Assembly: GCF_964332355.1 (NCBI RefSeq) | Contig: NZ_OZ201293.1 | Coordinates: 2,480,001-2,544,000 of the forward strand | DNA length: 64,000 nucleotides | Origin: Imbroritus primus | GTDB taxonomy: Bacteria; Pseudomonadota; Gammaproteobacteria; Burkholderiales; Burkholderiaceae | Direction: 5' to 3' | Shown: positions 25,359 to 33,884 of the stretch, piece after piece | Layout of the letters: every line of letters begins with the position of its first letter | How positions within the stretch are numbered: the stretch's first letter is position 1 | The notes under the pieces: generated by a model | Database searches by the model: none | What the model saw: only the letters and a program-made list of their open reading frames with translations | What the model was told of the DNA's origin: nothing | Translations under genes and position numbers: made by a program

Positions 25359-26327
25359 ATGACAATGAAAAAACTGGCACTGGCCATCGCATTGGCGGCC
25401 GCCGCGACAGCGGCGCAGGCGCAAAGCTATCCGACCCGTCCCATCAAACTGATCATCCCGTTCCCGCCGGGTGGCGCGACCGATATCGTGGGCCGTGGCG
25501 TCGCCGACCAGATGAGCAAGGTACTCGGTCAGGCCGTGGTGGTCGAAAACCGTGGCGGTGGCGGCGGCTCGATCGGTGCGGATGTCGTCGCCAAGGCCCC
25601 ACCCGATGGCTACACCATCGGGGTCTCCACGGTCTCGACCCATGCGGTCAACCCCGCCTGCAACCCCAAGCTGCCGTACAACCCGGTCAAGGACTTCAAG
25701 CCGATCACCAACATGGCCAACGTGGCCAACGTGATTACCGTCAACCCCAATTTCCCGGCCAAGAACTACAAGGAATTCCTCGCGCTGCTCAAGGCCAATC
25801 CGGGCAAATATTCGTACGCCACGTCCGGCACCTGCGGCTTCGGCCATATGCTGGGCGAGCAGTTCAAGGTCGCCACCAAGACCTTCATGGTCCACATCCC
25901 GTATCGTGGCGCGGGCCCGGCGCTGAATGACGTGCTTGCCGGACAGGTACCGATCATGGCCGACAACCTGCCAGCCTCCATGCCGCACATCAAGGCCGGC
26001 AAACTGCGCCCGATCGTGGTCGCCTGGAACAAGCGCATCGATTCGCTGCCCGATGTGCCGACCTTCGCCGAACTTGGCCTGAAAGAACCGAACGACCCGG
26101 CCTGGTATGGCCTGGTGGCACCGGCCGGTACACCTGACGAAATCATCAAGGTGCTGAACGAGGCTGCCGTCAAGGCGCTGCATGACAAGGGCCTGGCCGA
26201 CCGCCTGCGCCAGGCAGGGGCAGAACCGTCCGGCAACAGTCCGGCAGAACACGCTGCGGAAATCAAGAAAGAGTACGAGAAGATGCAGCGCCTCGTGAAG
26301 GTGCAGAACATCAAGCTCGAGCAGTAA
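25359..26327 (+). CDS. Bug family tripartite tricarboxylate transporter substrate-binding protein
   Basis: This is a periplasmic receptor of the TctC/Bug family, which captures carboxylates for a TctAB permease. The 322-residue precursor has a signal peptide ending AQAQ. Its motifs are YPTRPIKLIIPFPPGGATDIVGR (the conserved Bug N-terminus), VVENRGGGGGSIGADVVAKAPPDGYT, and YRGAGPALNDVLAGQVPIMADN. Start 25359 has GGAGA upstream. It sits alone between the chalcone isomerase-like gene and ogt, ending in a UUCG-loop terminator. TctBA at 11080-13061 lacks an adjacent receptor, so pairing is possible but unproven, because Burkholderiales carry many Bug paralogues. Confidence 0.92.
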   Translation: MTMKKLALAIALAAAATAAQAQSYPTRPIKLIIPFPPGGATDIVGRGVADQMSKVLGQAVVVENRGGGGGSIGADVVAKAPPDGYTIGVSTVSTHAVNPACNPKLPYNPVKDFKPITNMANVANVITVNPNFPAKNYKEFLALLKANPGKYSYATSGTCGFGHMLGEQFKVATKTFMVHIPYRGAGPALNDVLAGQVPIMADNLPASMPHIKAGKLRPIVVAWNKRIDSLPDVPTFAELGLKEPNDPAWYGLVAPAGTPDEIIKVLNEAAVKALHDKGLADRLRQAGAEPSGNSPAEHAAEIKKEYEKMQRLVKVQNIKLEQ

Positions 26328-26374
26328 GCACACAGATCCGCCACGCGCGGCCGGAGACCGGCTGTGCTAGATTG

Positions 26375-26399
26375 GAGGCATCTTCGGATGCCTCTTTTT
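26375..26399 (+). terminator. Rho-independent terminator with TTCG tetraloop
   Basis: The stem GAGGCATC/GATGCCTC with loop TTCG is followed by TTTTT, 47 bases after the Bug gene stop. It lies immediately before ogt, so the ogt start codon is only 4 bases beyond the T-run. Confidence 0.9.
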
Positions 26400-26403
26400 C
26401 ATC

Positions 26404-26883
26404 ATGAACCGTCATTTCGATGCTGTGCTGCCTGCCCCATTCGGCAAGGTGGGTGTGCGGATCGCCGAAGGCATGGTGCGCGAGCTCGTGTACCTGCCGG
26501 ACAGCATGCCGGACCAGGCGCCCAGCTGCGCACTGACGCGCAAGGTGGCGCGCCAGCTCGATGCCTACTACGCCAACCCGGATGCGGTCTTTACGCTGCC
26601 GCTCGCCCCGGCCGGCACGGCATTCCAGCAACAGGTATGGAACCGCATCAGCGCGGTGCCGCGGGGCGCCGTGACCACCTACGGCGCCATCGCCCGCAAC
26701 ATCGGCAGCGCGCCGCGCGCGGTGGGGCAGGCCTGTGGCGCGAACTGGTATCCCATCGTGATTCCGTGCCATCGGGTCGTGTCTGCTGCGGGCATCGGCG
26801 GCTTCGCCAATCACGATGCGGACGGCTTCTTCCTCGACGTGAAGCGCTGGCTGCTGCGCCATGAAGGCGTGATGCTGACATGA
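26404..26883 (+). CDS. ogt: Methylated-DNA-[protein]-cysteine S-methyltransferase
   Basis: The suicide enzyme repairs O6-alkylguanine by moving the alkyl group to its active-site Cys. The 159-residue product carries the catalytic PCHRVV motif near residue 123 and a winged-helix DNA-binding region (FQQQVWNRISAVPRGAVTTYGAIARNIG) with the Arg finger in PRAVGQA. It lacks the Ada N-terminal regulatory domain. The ATG lies only 4 bases after a terminator T-run, so its promoter must overlap the preceding gene end or terminator. It overlaps xerD by 4 bases (ATGA). Confidence 0.93.
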   Translation: MNRHFDAVLPAPFGKVGVRIAEGMVRELVYLPDSMPDQAPSCALTRKVARQLDAYYANPDAVFTLPLAPAGTAFQQQVWNRISAVPRGAVTTYGAIARNIGSAPRAVGQACGANWYPIVIPCHRVVSAAGIGGFANHDADGFFLDVKRWLLRHEGVMLT

Positions 26884-27773
26884 GTGGCAGCACCGTGATC
26901 GATACTTTCTGTGACGCCCTGTGGCTGGAGGACGGACTGTCGCGCAACACGCTCGACGCCTACCGCCGTGACCTGCGCGCGCTCGACGCCTGGCTCGCCG
27001 AACACACGAGCACCGCACTCTGCTCGGTCACGCCAACCGAACTCAACCAGTACTTCGCCGCGCGCCACGCGCAGACCCGCGCCTCGTCCGCCAACCGGCG
27101 GCTGACCGTGTTCAAGCGTTTCTACCGCTGGGCGATCCGCGAGCGCCTCGTCGCCGGCGATCCATGCCAGTTGCTGCCCACCGCACGCCAGACGGCGCGC
27201 ATCCCGAAAACGCTGTCTGAGCAGCAGGTGGAAGCGCTGCTTGCGGCCCCTGCCATCGACACACCGCTCGGCCTGCGCGACCGCGCCATGCTCGAACTGA
27301 TGTACGCGAGCGGCCTGCGCGTCTCCGAACTGGTGGCGCTCAAGACCATGGAAATCGGCCTGAACGAAGGCGTGGTGCGCATCGCCAATGGCAAGGGCGG
27401 CAAGGAACGGTTGGTGCCGTTCGGCGGCGAGGCTGGCGAATGGCTGGCGCGCTATCTCAAGGAAAGCCGCCCGGCCCTGCTCGGCGCGCGCAGCTGCGAC
27501 GCGCTGTTCGTCACTGCCCGCGGCGGCGGCATGACGCGGCAAACCTTCTGGCATGCAGTCAAGCGCTATGCGCGCCACGCGGATATCCAGGCTCACCTGT
27601 CACCGCACACGCTGCGGCACGCCTTCGCCACGCACCTGCTGAACCATGGCGCGGACCTGCGCGTGGTGCAGATGCTGCTCGGCCATGCCGACATCTCGAC
27701 CACGCAGATCTATACGCACGTGGCGCGCGAACGGCTGCGCGACCTCCACCAACAGCATCACCCACGCGGCTAA
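26880..27773 (+). CDS. xerD: Site-specific tyrosine recombinase XerD
   Basis: With XerC it resolves chromosome dimers at dif. The 297-residue product has the N-terminal SAM-like core-binding domain (DGLSRNTLDAYRRDLRALDAWL). The catalytic domain has Arg in ASGLRVSELV, Lys in NGKGGKERLVPF, HTLRHAFATHLLNHGADLRVVQMLLGHADISTTQIYTHV with the H-R-H and the final Tyr nucleophile. It is a full-length core enzyme, not a mobile-element integrase, and is translationally coupled to ogt. Confidence 0.95.
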   Translation: MSGSTVIDTFCDALWLEDGLSRNTLDAYRRDLRALDAWLAEHTSTALCSVTPTELNQYFAARHAQTRASSANRRLTVFKRFYRWAIRERLVAGDPCQLLPTARQTARIPKTLSEQQVEALLAAPAIDTPLGLRDRAMLELMYASGLRVSELVALKTMEIGLNEGVVRIANGKGGKERLVPFGGEAGEWLARYLKESRPALLGARSCDALFVTARGGGMTRQTFWHAVKRYARHADIQAHLSPHTLRHAFATHLLNHGADLRVVQMLLGHADISTTQIYTHVARERLRDLHQQHHPRG

Positions 27774-27804
27774 ACCCGCGCCTCTTCTCTTTCATCGTTG
27801 TCCC

Positions 27805-28299
27805 ATGAGCAGCAAGCAGAAACACATCTCCGAAACCCCAGCGACGCAGTTCCTGCGCAAGCACGGCGCCGCCTTCAGCGAACATCCCTACACCTACGTC
27901 GAGCATGGCGGCACGGGCGAGTCCGCACGGCAGCTCGGCGTCGAGGAACATCATGTGGTGAAGACGCTGGTGATGGAGGATGAGCAGGCCAAGCCGCTCA
28001 TCGTGCTGATGCATGGCGATTGCTCGGTGTCCACCAAGAACCTGGCGCGCCAGACCCGCCGCAAGTCGATTCAGCCTTGCAAGCCGGAGGTCGCTCAACG
28101 GCACAGCGGCTTTCTGGTTGGCGGAACCTCACCCTTCGGCTTGCGCAAGGCGATGCCCGTCTATGTGGAAGCGTCCGTGCTGGCGCTCGAGCGGATCTAT
28201 CTGAATGGCGGCAAGCGCGGCTACCTGGTCGGCATCGCACCGGCCTTGCTCACGCAACTACTGAATGCGACGCCGGTGCACTGTGCACTCGATGATTAG
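27805..28299 (+). CDS. ybaK: YbaK/EbsC family aminoacyl-tRNA deacylase
   Basis: This small trans-editing protein hydrolyses mischarged Cys-tRNA-Pro. The 164-residue product shows TPATQFLRKHGAAFSEHPY, GVEEHHVVKTLVME, the catalytic-region Lys and Gly residues of SGFLVGGTSPFGLRKAMPVYVE, and LNGGKRGYLVGIAPALL. Length fits YbaK. Start 27805 (MSSKQKH) is chosen because the upstream in-frame extension overlaps xerD and is not family-like. It lies 31 bases after xerD. Confidence 0.92.
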   Translation: MSSKQKHISETPATQFLRKHGAAFSEHPYTYVEHGGTGESARQLGVEEHHVVKTLVMEDEQAKPLIVLMHGDCSVSTKNLARQTRRKSIQPCKPEVAQRHSGFLVGGTSPFGLRKAMPVYVEASVLALERIYLNGGKRGYLVGIAPALLTQLLNATPVHCALDD

Positions 28300-28371
28300 C
28301 CCTGATTCCCCGCCGCGCGATACGAATGCCGCGCTGCGCTACAATCGCGCATCGTCTTACCGCTTCATCCC

Positions 28372-28983
28372 ATGCAAACGACAACTGCTTTCTTTGCGCT
28401 CGCGGCCTACCTGATCGGCTCCATTTCCTTCGCTGTCGTGGTCAGCAAGGCCATGGGGCTACCGGACCCGCACTCGTACGGCTCGGGCAACCCCGGCGCG
28501 ACCAACGTACTGCGCACCGGCAATCGCAAAGCCGCGGTGCTGACACTGCTGGGCGACGCGTTCAAGGGCTGGCTCGCCGTGTGGCTGGCCAGCCTCTTCG
28601 GGCCGGATTACGGCCTCGACCAGACCGGCGTCGCCATTGTCATCGTGGCCGTGTTCCTTGGCCACCTGTTCCCGATCTTCCACCGCTTTGCGGGAGGCAA
28701 GGGTGTGGCCACGGCTGCCGGCATCCTGTTCGCCGTACATCCGTGGCTGGGACTGGCGACGCTGGCAACCTGGCTGATCATCGCCTTGTTCCTGCGCTAC
28801 TCCTCGCTCGCGGCGCTGGTCTCGGCCGTGTTCGCACCGTTCTTCTACGTGCTGCTGTTCGGCACCACACCCATCGCGCTGGCAATCTCCGTGATGGCTG
28901 CCCTGCTGGTGCTGCGCCACCGCAGCAATATCACCAAGCTGCTGGCCGGTACCGAGAGCCGCATCGGCGACAAGAAGAAATAG
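28372..28983 (+). CDS. plsY: Glycerol-3-phosphate acyltransferase PlsY
   Basis: This integral-membrane enzyme acylates sn-glycerol 3-phosphate using acyl-phosphate, the first step of phospholipid synthesis. The 203-residue product has five hydrophobic segments. The three conserved loops are SYGSGNPGATNVLRTGNRKAA near residue 35, GHLFPIFHRFAGGKGVATAAG near 100, and the late VLRHRSNITKLLAGTESRIG. A TACAAT hexamer lies about 33 bases upstream. A perfect 15-bp hairpin follows. Confidence 0.95.
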   Translation: MQTTTAFFALAAYLIGSISFAVVVSKAMGLPDPHSYGSGNPGATNVLRTGNRKAAVLTLLGDAFKGWLAVWLASLFGPDYGLDQTGVAIVIVAVFLGHLFPIFHRFAGGKGVATAAGILFAVHPWLGLATLATWLIIALFLRYSSLAALVSAVFAPFFYVLLFGTTPIALAISVMAALLVLRHRSNITKLLAGTESRIGDKKK

Positions 28984-29007
28984 CCTGCACCATCTGCGGG
29001 ATGAACA

Positions 29008-29040
29008 ATGACAACGGGCGCCCAAGGCGCCCGTTGTCAT
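29008..29040. terminator. Perfect 15-bp hairpin between convergent plsY and yajQ
   Basis: The arms ATGACAACGGGCGCC and its complement are separated by CAA. There is no T-run, but the location between converging genes suggests a two-way transcription end or mRNA stabiliser. Confidence 0.6.
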
Positions 29041-29115
29041 GCTACCAGTCCAAGCGGCGCATCACTTACCGCTCGAGCCTGATACCTGAGCTCGCAGACG
29101 CGCACTGAGGCCCGC

Positions 29116-29601
29116 TCAATCGCGGAAATTGTTGAAATCCAGCGGCGCGTCGGACACGTCCTTGCGTAGCATGGCCATCACCGCCTGCAGGTCGTCGCGC
29201 TTGGCGCCAGTGACGCGCACGGCATCGCCCTGGATACTGGCCTGCACCTTCATCTTGCTATCCTTGATCTGGCGCACGATCTTCTTGGCGAGATCACCCG
29301 ACACGCCCTTCTTGATCTTGATGGTTTGCTTGAGCTTGTCACCGCCGATTTTCTCGAGCTTGCCGTCTTCCAGGAAGCGGACATCGACACCCCGCTTGGC
29401 CAGCTTGCCGACAAGCACGTCGCGCAGTTGACCCATTTTGAAATCATCATCCGCGTAGGCGGTCAGTTCGACATCCTTCTGTTCGATCCGCGCATCCGAA
29501 CCCTTGAAATCGAAGCGTGTCGAGATTTCCTTGTTGGCCTGCTCGACGGCATTCTTCAGTTCGACCATATTGGCTTCACACACCACGTCAAACGACGGCA
29601 T
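29116..29601 (-). CDS. yajQ: YajQ family nucleotide-binding protein
   Basis: The 161-residue cytosolic protein is collinear with YajQ: PSFDVVCEANMVELKNAVEQANKEISTRFDFKGSDARIE at the start, VGKLAKRGVD, KKGVSGDLAKKIVRQIKDSKMKVQASIQGDAVRVTGAKRDDLQAVMAMLR at the end. Some homologues bind cyclic di-GMP and others bind tRNA or nucleotides; the function here is not settled. AAGGAGAA lies just upstream of the ATG. It is divergent from murB, 124 bases apart. Confidence 0.94.
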   Translation of the reverse strand: MPSFDVVCEANMVELKNAVEQANKEISTRFDFKGSDARIEQKDVELTAYADDDFKMGQLRDVLVGKLAKRGVDVRFLEDGKLEKIGGDKLKQTIKIKKGVSGDLAKKIVRQIKDSKMKVQASIQGDAVRVTGAKRDDLQAVMAMLRKDVSDAPLDFNNFRD

Positions 29602-29694
29602 TCCTGTTCTCCTTCATCAAAATCATGCACTCCACCGCGTCTGCATGCGCATTCGCATACATCCCGCTCATCGGGTCGCGGCGCCCAACATCCG

Positions 29695-29716
29695 TATAAT
29701 TCAGTCAGTACTGACT
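29695..29716 (+). promoter_or_regulatory. murB promoter with overlapping 14-bp palindrome
   Basis: TATAAT (29695-29700) is followed by the perfect palindrome AGTCAGTACTGACT (29703-29716), which would cover the transcription start, 9 bases before the murB ATG. This geometry fits repressor control. The regulator is unknown. Confidence 0.5.
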
Positions 29717-29725
29717 TATCCAACC

Positions 29726-30769
29726 ATGACCACGCCTTCCGCCGAATCCTCCCTACCCGACTTGCAAGGGCAAGTTGCCCTGGCCGGGTACAACACCTTC
29801 GGCTTCGCGGCCACGGCGCGCTATGCAGCGCATATCCAATCCGAAGCCGCGCTGCTGGCAGCGCTGGATGACCCGCGGGTCGCTACCGGGCCGGTGCACG
29901 TGTTCGGGGGCGGCAGCAATATCGTGCTGACCCGCGACCTGCCCGGCACCGTCCTGCTGATGGCCATGCGCGGCATTACCGTCACCGAAACGCCGGATGC
30001 ATGGCTCGTCATGGCAGGCGCAGGCGAATCGTGGCACGGCTTCGTCGAATACACGCTGGCGCATGGCATGCCCGGCCTCGAAAACCTCGCCCTGATCCCC
30101 GGCACCGTCGGCGCCGCGCCCATCCAGAACATCGGCGCTTATGGCGTCGAACTGAAGGACCGCTTCCACACGCTGCGCGCGCTGGACCTCGCCACCCGGA
30201 CCTTCGTCACGCTGGACGCGGCCGACTGCGCCTTCGGTTATCGCGACAGCCTGTTCAAGCGGGCCGGCCGCGAGCGTTACATCATCACCGCCGTGACCTT
30301 CCGCCTGCCGCGCGCGTGGCAACCGCACACCGCCTATGCAGACCTGACCGCCGAACTGGCCAGCCATGGCATCGAGGCGCCGACTGCCCGCGAGATCTTC
30401 AATGCCGTGGTGGCCGTGCGCACCCGCAAGCTGCCCGATCCGCGCCAGGTCGGCAACGCCGGCAGCTTTTTCAAGAATCCCGTCGTCCCGGCTGAAACCG
30501 CTGCGGCGTTGCTCGTGCGCTTTCCGACACTGGTCCATTATGCGCAAGCGGACGGCAGCGTCAAGCTCGCCGCGGGCTGGCTCATTGATCAGTGCGGCTT
30601 CAAGGGGCGGCGCATAGGCCAGGTCGGCGTATACGAGCGCCAGGCGCTCGTACTGGTCAACCATGGCGGCGGGACCGGGGCTGAGCTGATGGCACTGGCC
30701 GCCGAGATCCAGGCAGCGGTGCAGGCACGCTTTGGCGTAGCGATCGAACCGGAGCCCGTGGTGCTGTAA
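29726..30769 (+). CDS. murB: UDP-N-acetylenolpyruvoylglucosamine reductase
   Basis: This flavoenzyme reduces UDP-GlcNAc-enolpyruvate to UDP-MurNAc in peptidoglycan synthesis. The 347-residue product is type I: NTFGFAATARYAA, VFGGGSNIVLTRDLPGTVL (FAD binding), LENLALIPGTVGAAPIQNIGAYGVE, GYRDSLFK and the catalytic Ser in GNAGSFFKNPVV. It ends with AAGWLIDQCGFKGRRIGQVGVYERQALVLVN. Start 29726 (MTTPSAES) is chosen from the family N-terminus; the open frame upstream overlaps the promoter. It converges with the patatin gene. Confidence 0.95.
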   Translation: MTTPSAESSLPDLQGQVALAGYNTFGFAATARYAAHIQSEAALLAALDDPRVATGPVHVFGGGSNIVLTRDLPGTVLLMAMRGITVTETPDAWLVMAGAGESWHGFVEYTLAHGMPGLENLALIPGTVGAAPIQNIGAYGVELKDRFHTLRALDLATRTFVTLDAADCAFGYRDSLFKRAGRERYIITAVTFRLPRAWQPHTAYADLTAELASHGIEAPTAREIFNAVVAVRTRKLPDPRQVGNAGSFFKNPVVPAETAAALLVRFPTLVHYAQADGSVKLAAGWLIDQCGFKGRRIGQVGVYERQALVLVNHGGGTGAELMALAAEIQAAVQARFGVAIEPEPVVL

Positions 30770-30789
30770 CGACGGATCGTTGCGCGCCC

Positions 30790-31848
30790 TCACATATTGG
30801 GATCGTCGCGCAGGAACTCGCGCCGGATATCGACCGTCCCGCGCACCCCGATATCGGCATGGTGCCGCTTCAGCCATGCCTTGCCGGCCTTGCGCCCGCG
30901 CTCCTTGAGCATCTGGATGAAGTTCCAGTCCGTCATCAGCTTCGACGAGGAAGACAGGTCCCCCAGCGCCTCGTCGGCCCGGATCGAATGCAGCAGGATG
31001 TACTTGAGCCGGTCGCGATACTCCGGCTTGAGCCAGTCTTCCTCGAGCAATTTCTGCACAAAGGCAATGGCCCGCATTTCACGCAGCAACGACGCGTTGA
31101 AGGTGATCTCGTTGAGACGCTCCATCACTTCCTGCGGCTGGTCCGGCACGTCTTTCCGCTCGATAGGATTGACGTGCACGATCAGGATGTCGCACGTCGC
31201 CGTCTCGTAGAAAAACGGATACAGCACCGGATTGCCCATGTAGCCACCATCCCAGAAATGGCGGCCACCGACCTCCACTGCAGGAAACAGGTAGGGCAGG
31301 CACGCTGACGCCAGGACCACGCTGGATGACAGCTCGCCCGTGCGGAACACGCGCACATTGCCGTTGTTGACGTCCGTGGCGGCGATGAATACATGGACAT
31401 CGCGGCAGGCCCGCAGGCGCTCGAAATCGACGTGCTGCTCGAGCAGATCCCGCAGCGGGTGATAGGAAGAACCCTGCGTCGCAGCCTGCCACCATGTGCC
31501 CCAGACGCGCATCCAGTCCTGCACCGGCCAGACAGCGCCAAATGCACTGCCGGGCAGCATGCCGAGCGGCCCCTGGCCGACCGTGCTCATGGGGGAGCCG
31601 GCCTGCGAGACGCCGAACCAGAATTGCGCCAGGCGCTCACGCGCCATCTCTGTTCCGCCCTCGAGCAAACCGCCCAGCATCACCACGGCATTCATCGAGC
31701 CGGCGCTGGTGCCGCTGATGCCTTCGAAATGGCAACGCCCATCCTCGAGCAAGGCATCAAGCACGCCCCAGGTAAACGCACCATGTGCACCGCCGCCCTG
31801 CAGCGCGAGGTTGATTGGTTTGCTGGACGGCGAAGGGGTTTTCGTCAT
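30790..31848 (-). CDS. Patatin-like lipase with DUF3734-type C-terminus
   Basis: The 352-residue product has the patatin fold: the oxyanion motif LALQGGGAHGAFTWGVLDALL near residue 14, the nucleophile elbow GTSAG near 46, and the Asp of the dyad in WDGGYMGNP near 200. The C-terminal part (VNPIERKDVPDQPQEVMERLNEITFNASLLREMRAI) matches DUF3734, found in a group of proteobacterial patatins. These have been linked to phospholipid or polyhydroxyalkanoate breakdown; the substrate here is unknown. No signal peptide is visible, so it probably acts inside the cell. Confidence 0.9.
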   Translation of the reverse strand: MTKTPSPSSKPINLALQGGGAHGAFTWGVLDALLEDGRCHFEGISGTSAGSMNAVVMLGGLLEGGTEMARERLAQFWFGVSQAGSPMSTVGQGPLGMLPGSAFGAVWPVQDWMRVWGTWWQAATQGSSYHPLRDLLEQHVDFERLRACRDVHVFIAATDVNNGNVRVFRTGELSSSVVLASACLPYLFPAVEVGGRHFWDGGYMGNPVLYPFFYETATCDILIVHVNPIERKDVPDQPQEVMERLNEITFNASLLREMRAIAFVQKLLEEDWLKPEYRDRLKYILLHSIRADEALGDLSSSSKLMTDWNFIQMLKERGRKAGKAWLKRHHADIGVRGTVDIRREFLRDDPNM

Positions 31849-32055
31849 GCGTTCATCCGATTGCAGGCAATGCGTGGAATCAGAATGGCGCGCCGATCAG
31901 CGTGGCCCATCACTCTGGCCAATCGGCACGGCGGGCAACATGCACTACAGGGTGTGCAGGCAGGGGCTCACCGCGCGGCTATCCGACCATCCCGGGCCAT
32001 CCGGGCTGCGACCCCGCTACGCCTCGCCGCGCGCCGGCGCGAGCCGACCGGGCGA

Positions 32056-32367
32056 TCAGCCGTAGTGGCAGACGTAGTCCACCATCTCGGTCACTTCGAT
32101 GTCGAAGCTGCTGTCACCCGGCACCGAGAACGACTGGCCTGCCGCATAGGTCGTCCACTCCGATGCGCCGGCAAGACGCACACGGCAGCTGCCGCCGGTG
32201 ATTTCCATGACTTCCGGCGCGCCGACATTGAAGGTCAGCGACGACGGGAAAATCACGCCCAGCGTCTTGCGCGTGCCGTCGGCGAAGATCACGGTATGGC
32301 TTACGCACTTGCCATCGAAATAGACGTTGGCTTTCTTGACGACGGAAACTTCGTTGAATTGGCTCAT
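32056..32367 (-). CDS. ppnP: Pyrimidine/purine nucleoside phosphorylase PpnP
   Basis: This small cupin-fold enzyme phosphorolyses several nucleosides to base and ribose 1-phosphate. The 103-residue product shows KKANVYFDGKCVSHTV, FADGTRKTLGVIFP, GAPEVMEITGGSCRVRL and the cupin end GQSFSVPGDSSFDIEV, collinear with E. coli PpnP (YaiE). Start 32367 is chosen on the family N-terminus with GGAAA upstream. A terminator separates it from argG upstream. Confidence 0.92.
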   Translation of the reverse strand: MSQFNEVSVVKKANVYFDGKCVSHTVIFADGTRKTLGVIFPSSLTFNVGAPEVMEITGGSCRVRLAGASEWTTYAAGQSFSVPGDSSFDIEVTEMVDYVCHYG

Positions 32368-32384
32368 GGTGTATTTCCAAGGAT

Positions 32385-32413
32385 AAAAACAAGGCTCCGC
32401 GTGGGAGCCTTGT
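32385..32413 (-). terminator. Rho-independent terminator downstream of argG
   Basis: On the minus strand ACAAGGCTCC/GGAGCCTTGT with a 5-base loop is followed by TTTTT. It lies between argG and ppnP. A second small hairpin (TAACTTTGC/GCAAAGTTA) lies at 32487-32507. Confidence 0.85.
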
Positions 32414-32522
32414 GTCAATGGTTATGCTGCAGAACCTCAGCCACGCTTGCGACACGCATTGTGGCTCCGGCCGTGCCTGCGGCACTTAACTTTGCTGCGC
32501 AAAGTTAGCCTGCACCGAAATG

Positions 32523-33749
32523 CTAGCCGCGTTTGCGTCTAGCATTTTCTTGAATCCGCATGCGGAGCGCATTCAGCTTGATGAACCCGCCCGCATCCGC
32601 CTGGTTGTACGCACCGCCATCGTCGTCGAACGTCGCGATGGTCTGGTCGAACAGCGTGTCCTTCGAATCGCGCGCTACGACGATGACGTTGCCCTTGTAC
32701 AGCTTCACGCGCACCCAGCCGTTGACGTTGGCCTGGGTGTGGTCGATCAGGACCTGCAGCGCGCGGCGCTCCGGGCTCCACCAGTAGCCGTTATAGATCA
32801 GGCTGGCGTAGCGTGGCATGAGGTCGTCCTTGAGGTGGGCGACTTCACGGTCGAGCGTGATCGATTCGATGGCGCGGTGACCCTTGAGCATGATGGTGCC
32901 GCCCGGGGTTTCGTAGCAGCCGCGGCTCTTCATGCCGACATAGCGGTTTTCAACCAGGTCGAGGCGGCCGATGCCATGCTTGCCGCCCAGGCGGTTCAGC
33001 TCGGTCAGCACTTCGGCAGGCGACATGCGCTTGCCGTTCAAGGCTACGATGTCGCCCTTCTCGTATTCGATGTCGAGGTATTCGGCGGCATCCGGCGCCG
33101 CTTCCGGCGATACCGTCCAGCGCCACATGTCTTCTTCGGCTTCCGCTTTCGGGTCCTCGAGGTGGCGGCCTTCGTAGGAGATGTGCAGCAGGTTGGCGTC
33201 CATCGAGTACGGCGCGCCGCCCTTCTTGTGCTTCATGTCGATTTCGATGCCGGCCTTCTCGGCGTAGGCCAGCAGCTTCTCGCGCGACAGCAGGTCCCAC
33301 TCGCGCCACGGGGCGATGACCTTCACGCCCGGCTCGAGACCGTAGTAACCGAGTTCGAAACGCACCTGATCGTTACCCTTGCCGGTCGCGCCGTGCGACA
33401 CTGCATCGGCATTGGTGCTGCGCAGGATTTCGATCTGGCGCTTGGCGATCAGCGGACGGGCGATCGACGTGCCGAGAAGGTATTCGCCTTCGTAGACGGT
33501 ATTGGCGCGGAACATCGGAAAGACGAAGTCACGCACGAACTCTTCGCGCAAGTCATCGATGAAGATGTTTTCCGGCTTGATGCCAAACTTGAGCGCTTTC
33601 TGGCGTGCGGGCTCGAGCTCTTCACCCTGGCCGATATCCGCGGTGAAGGTAACGACTTCGCAGTGGTAGGTATCTTGCAGCCACTTCAGGATCACTGAAG
33701 TGTCCAGGCCGCCGGAATAGGCGAGCACGACTTTCTTGATATCGCTCAT
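32523..33749 (-). CDS. argG: Argininosuccinate synthase
   Basis: The enzyme joins citrulline and aspartate with ATP in arginine synthesis. The 408-residue product is full length. It has the N-type ATP pyrophosphatase motif VVLAYSGGLDTSVILKWLQ at residue 7, the second signature SHGATGKGNDQVRFE near 119, APWREWDL, and KGGAPYSMDANLLHIS. A second 9-bp inverted repeat spans its stop codon (AAATGCTAG/CTAGCATTT). It lies downstream of argF in the same direction, with a 135-base gap carrying an 11-bp hairpin. Confidence 0.97.
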   Translation of the reverse strand: MSDIKKVVLAYSGGLDTSVILKWLQDTYHCEVVTFTADIGQGEELEPARQKALKFGIKPENIFIDDLREEFVRDFVFPMFRANTVYEGEYLLGTSIARPLIAKRQIEILRSTNADAVSHGATGKGNDQVRFELGYYGLEPGVKVIAPWREWDLLSREKLLAYAEKAGIEIDMKHKKGGAPYSMDANLLHISYEGRHLEDPKAEAEEDMWRWTVSPEAAPDAAEYLDIEYEKGDIVALNGKRMSPAEVLTELNRLGGKHGIGRLDLVENRYVGMKSRGCYETPGGTIMLKGHRAIESITLDREVAHLKDDLMPRYASLIYNGYWWSPERRALQVLIDHTQANVNGWVRVKLYKGNVIVVARDSKDTLFDQTIATFDDDGGAYNQADAGGFIKLNALRMRIQENARRKRG

Positions 33750-33775
33750 GGTGAACTCGATTGCGCGTAGATTCT

Positions 33776-33811
33776 GGATTTGCGGGACCTGAACCTCAAG
33801 CCCGCAAATCC
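33776..33811. promoter_or_regulatory. Inverted repeat in the argF-argG gap
   Basis: GGATTTGCGGG and CCCGCAAATCC are separated by 14 bases, 26 bases upstream of the argG start. There is no T-run, so it is a leader hairpin or protein site rather than a terminator. Confidence 0.45.
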
Positions 33812-33884
33812 CGGGGAAACCCGTATTTTGCCACGATTGCAGGCCGATCAGGCAGGCCCGGACAGTGCAGGGACCCGGTGCAGC

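Noticed and set aside
26880..27773. Mobile-element integrase
   Set aside because: The full XerD motif set and coupling to ogt indicate the housekeeping recombinase.
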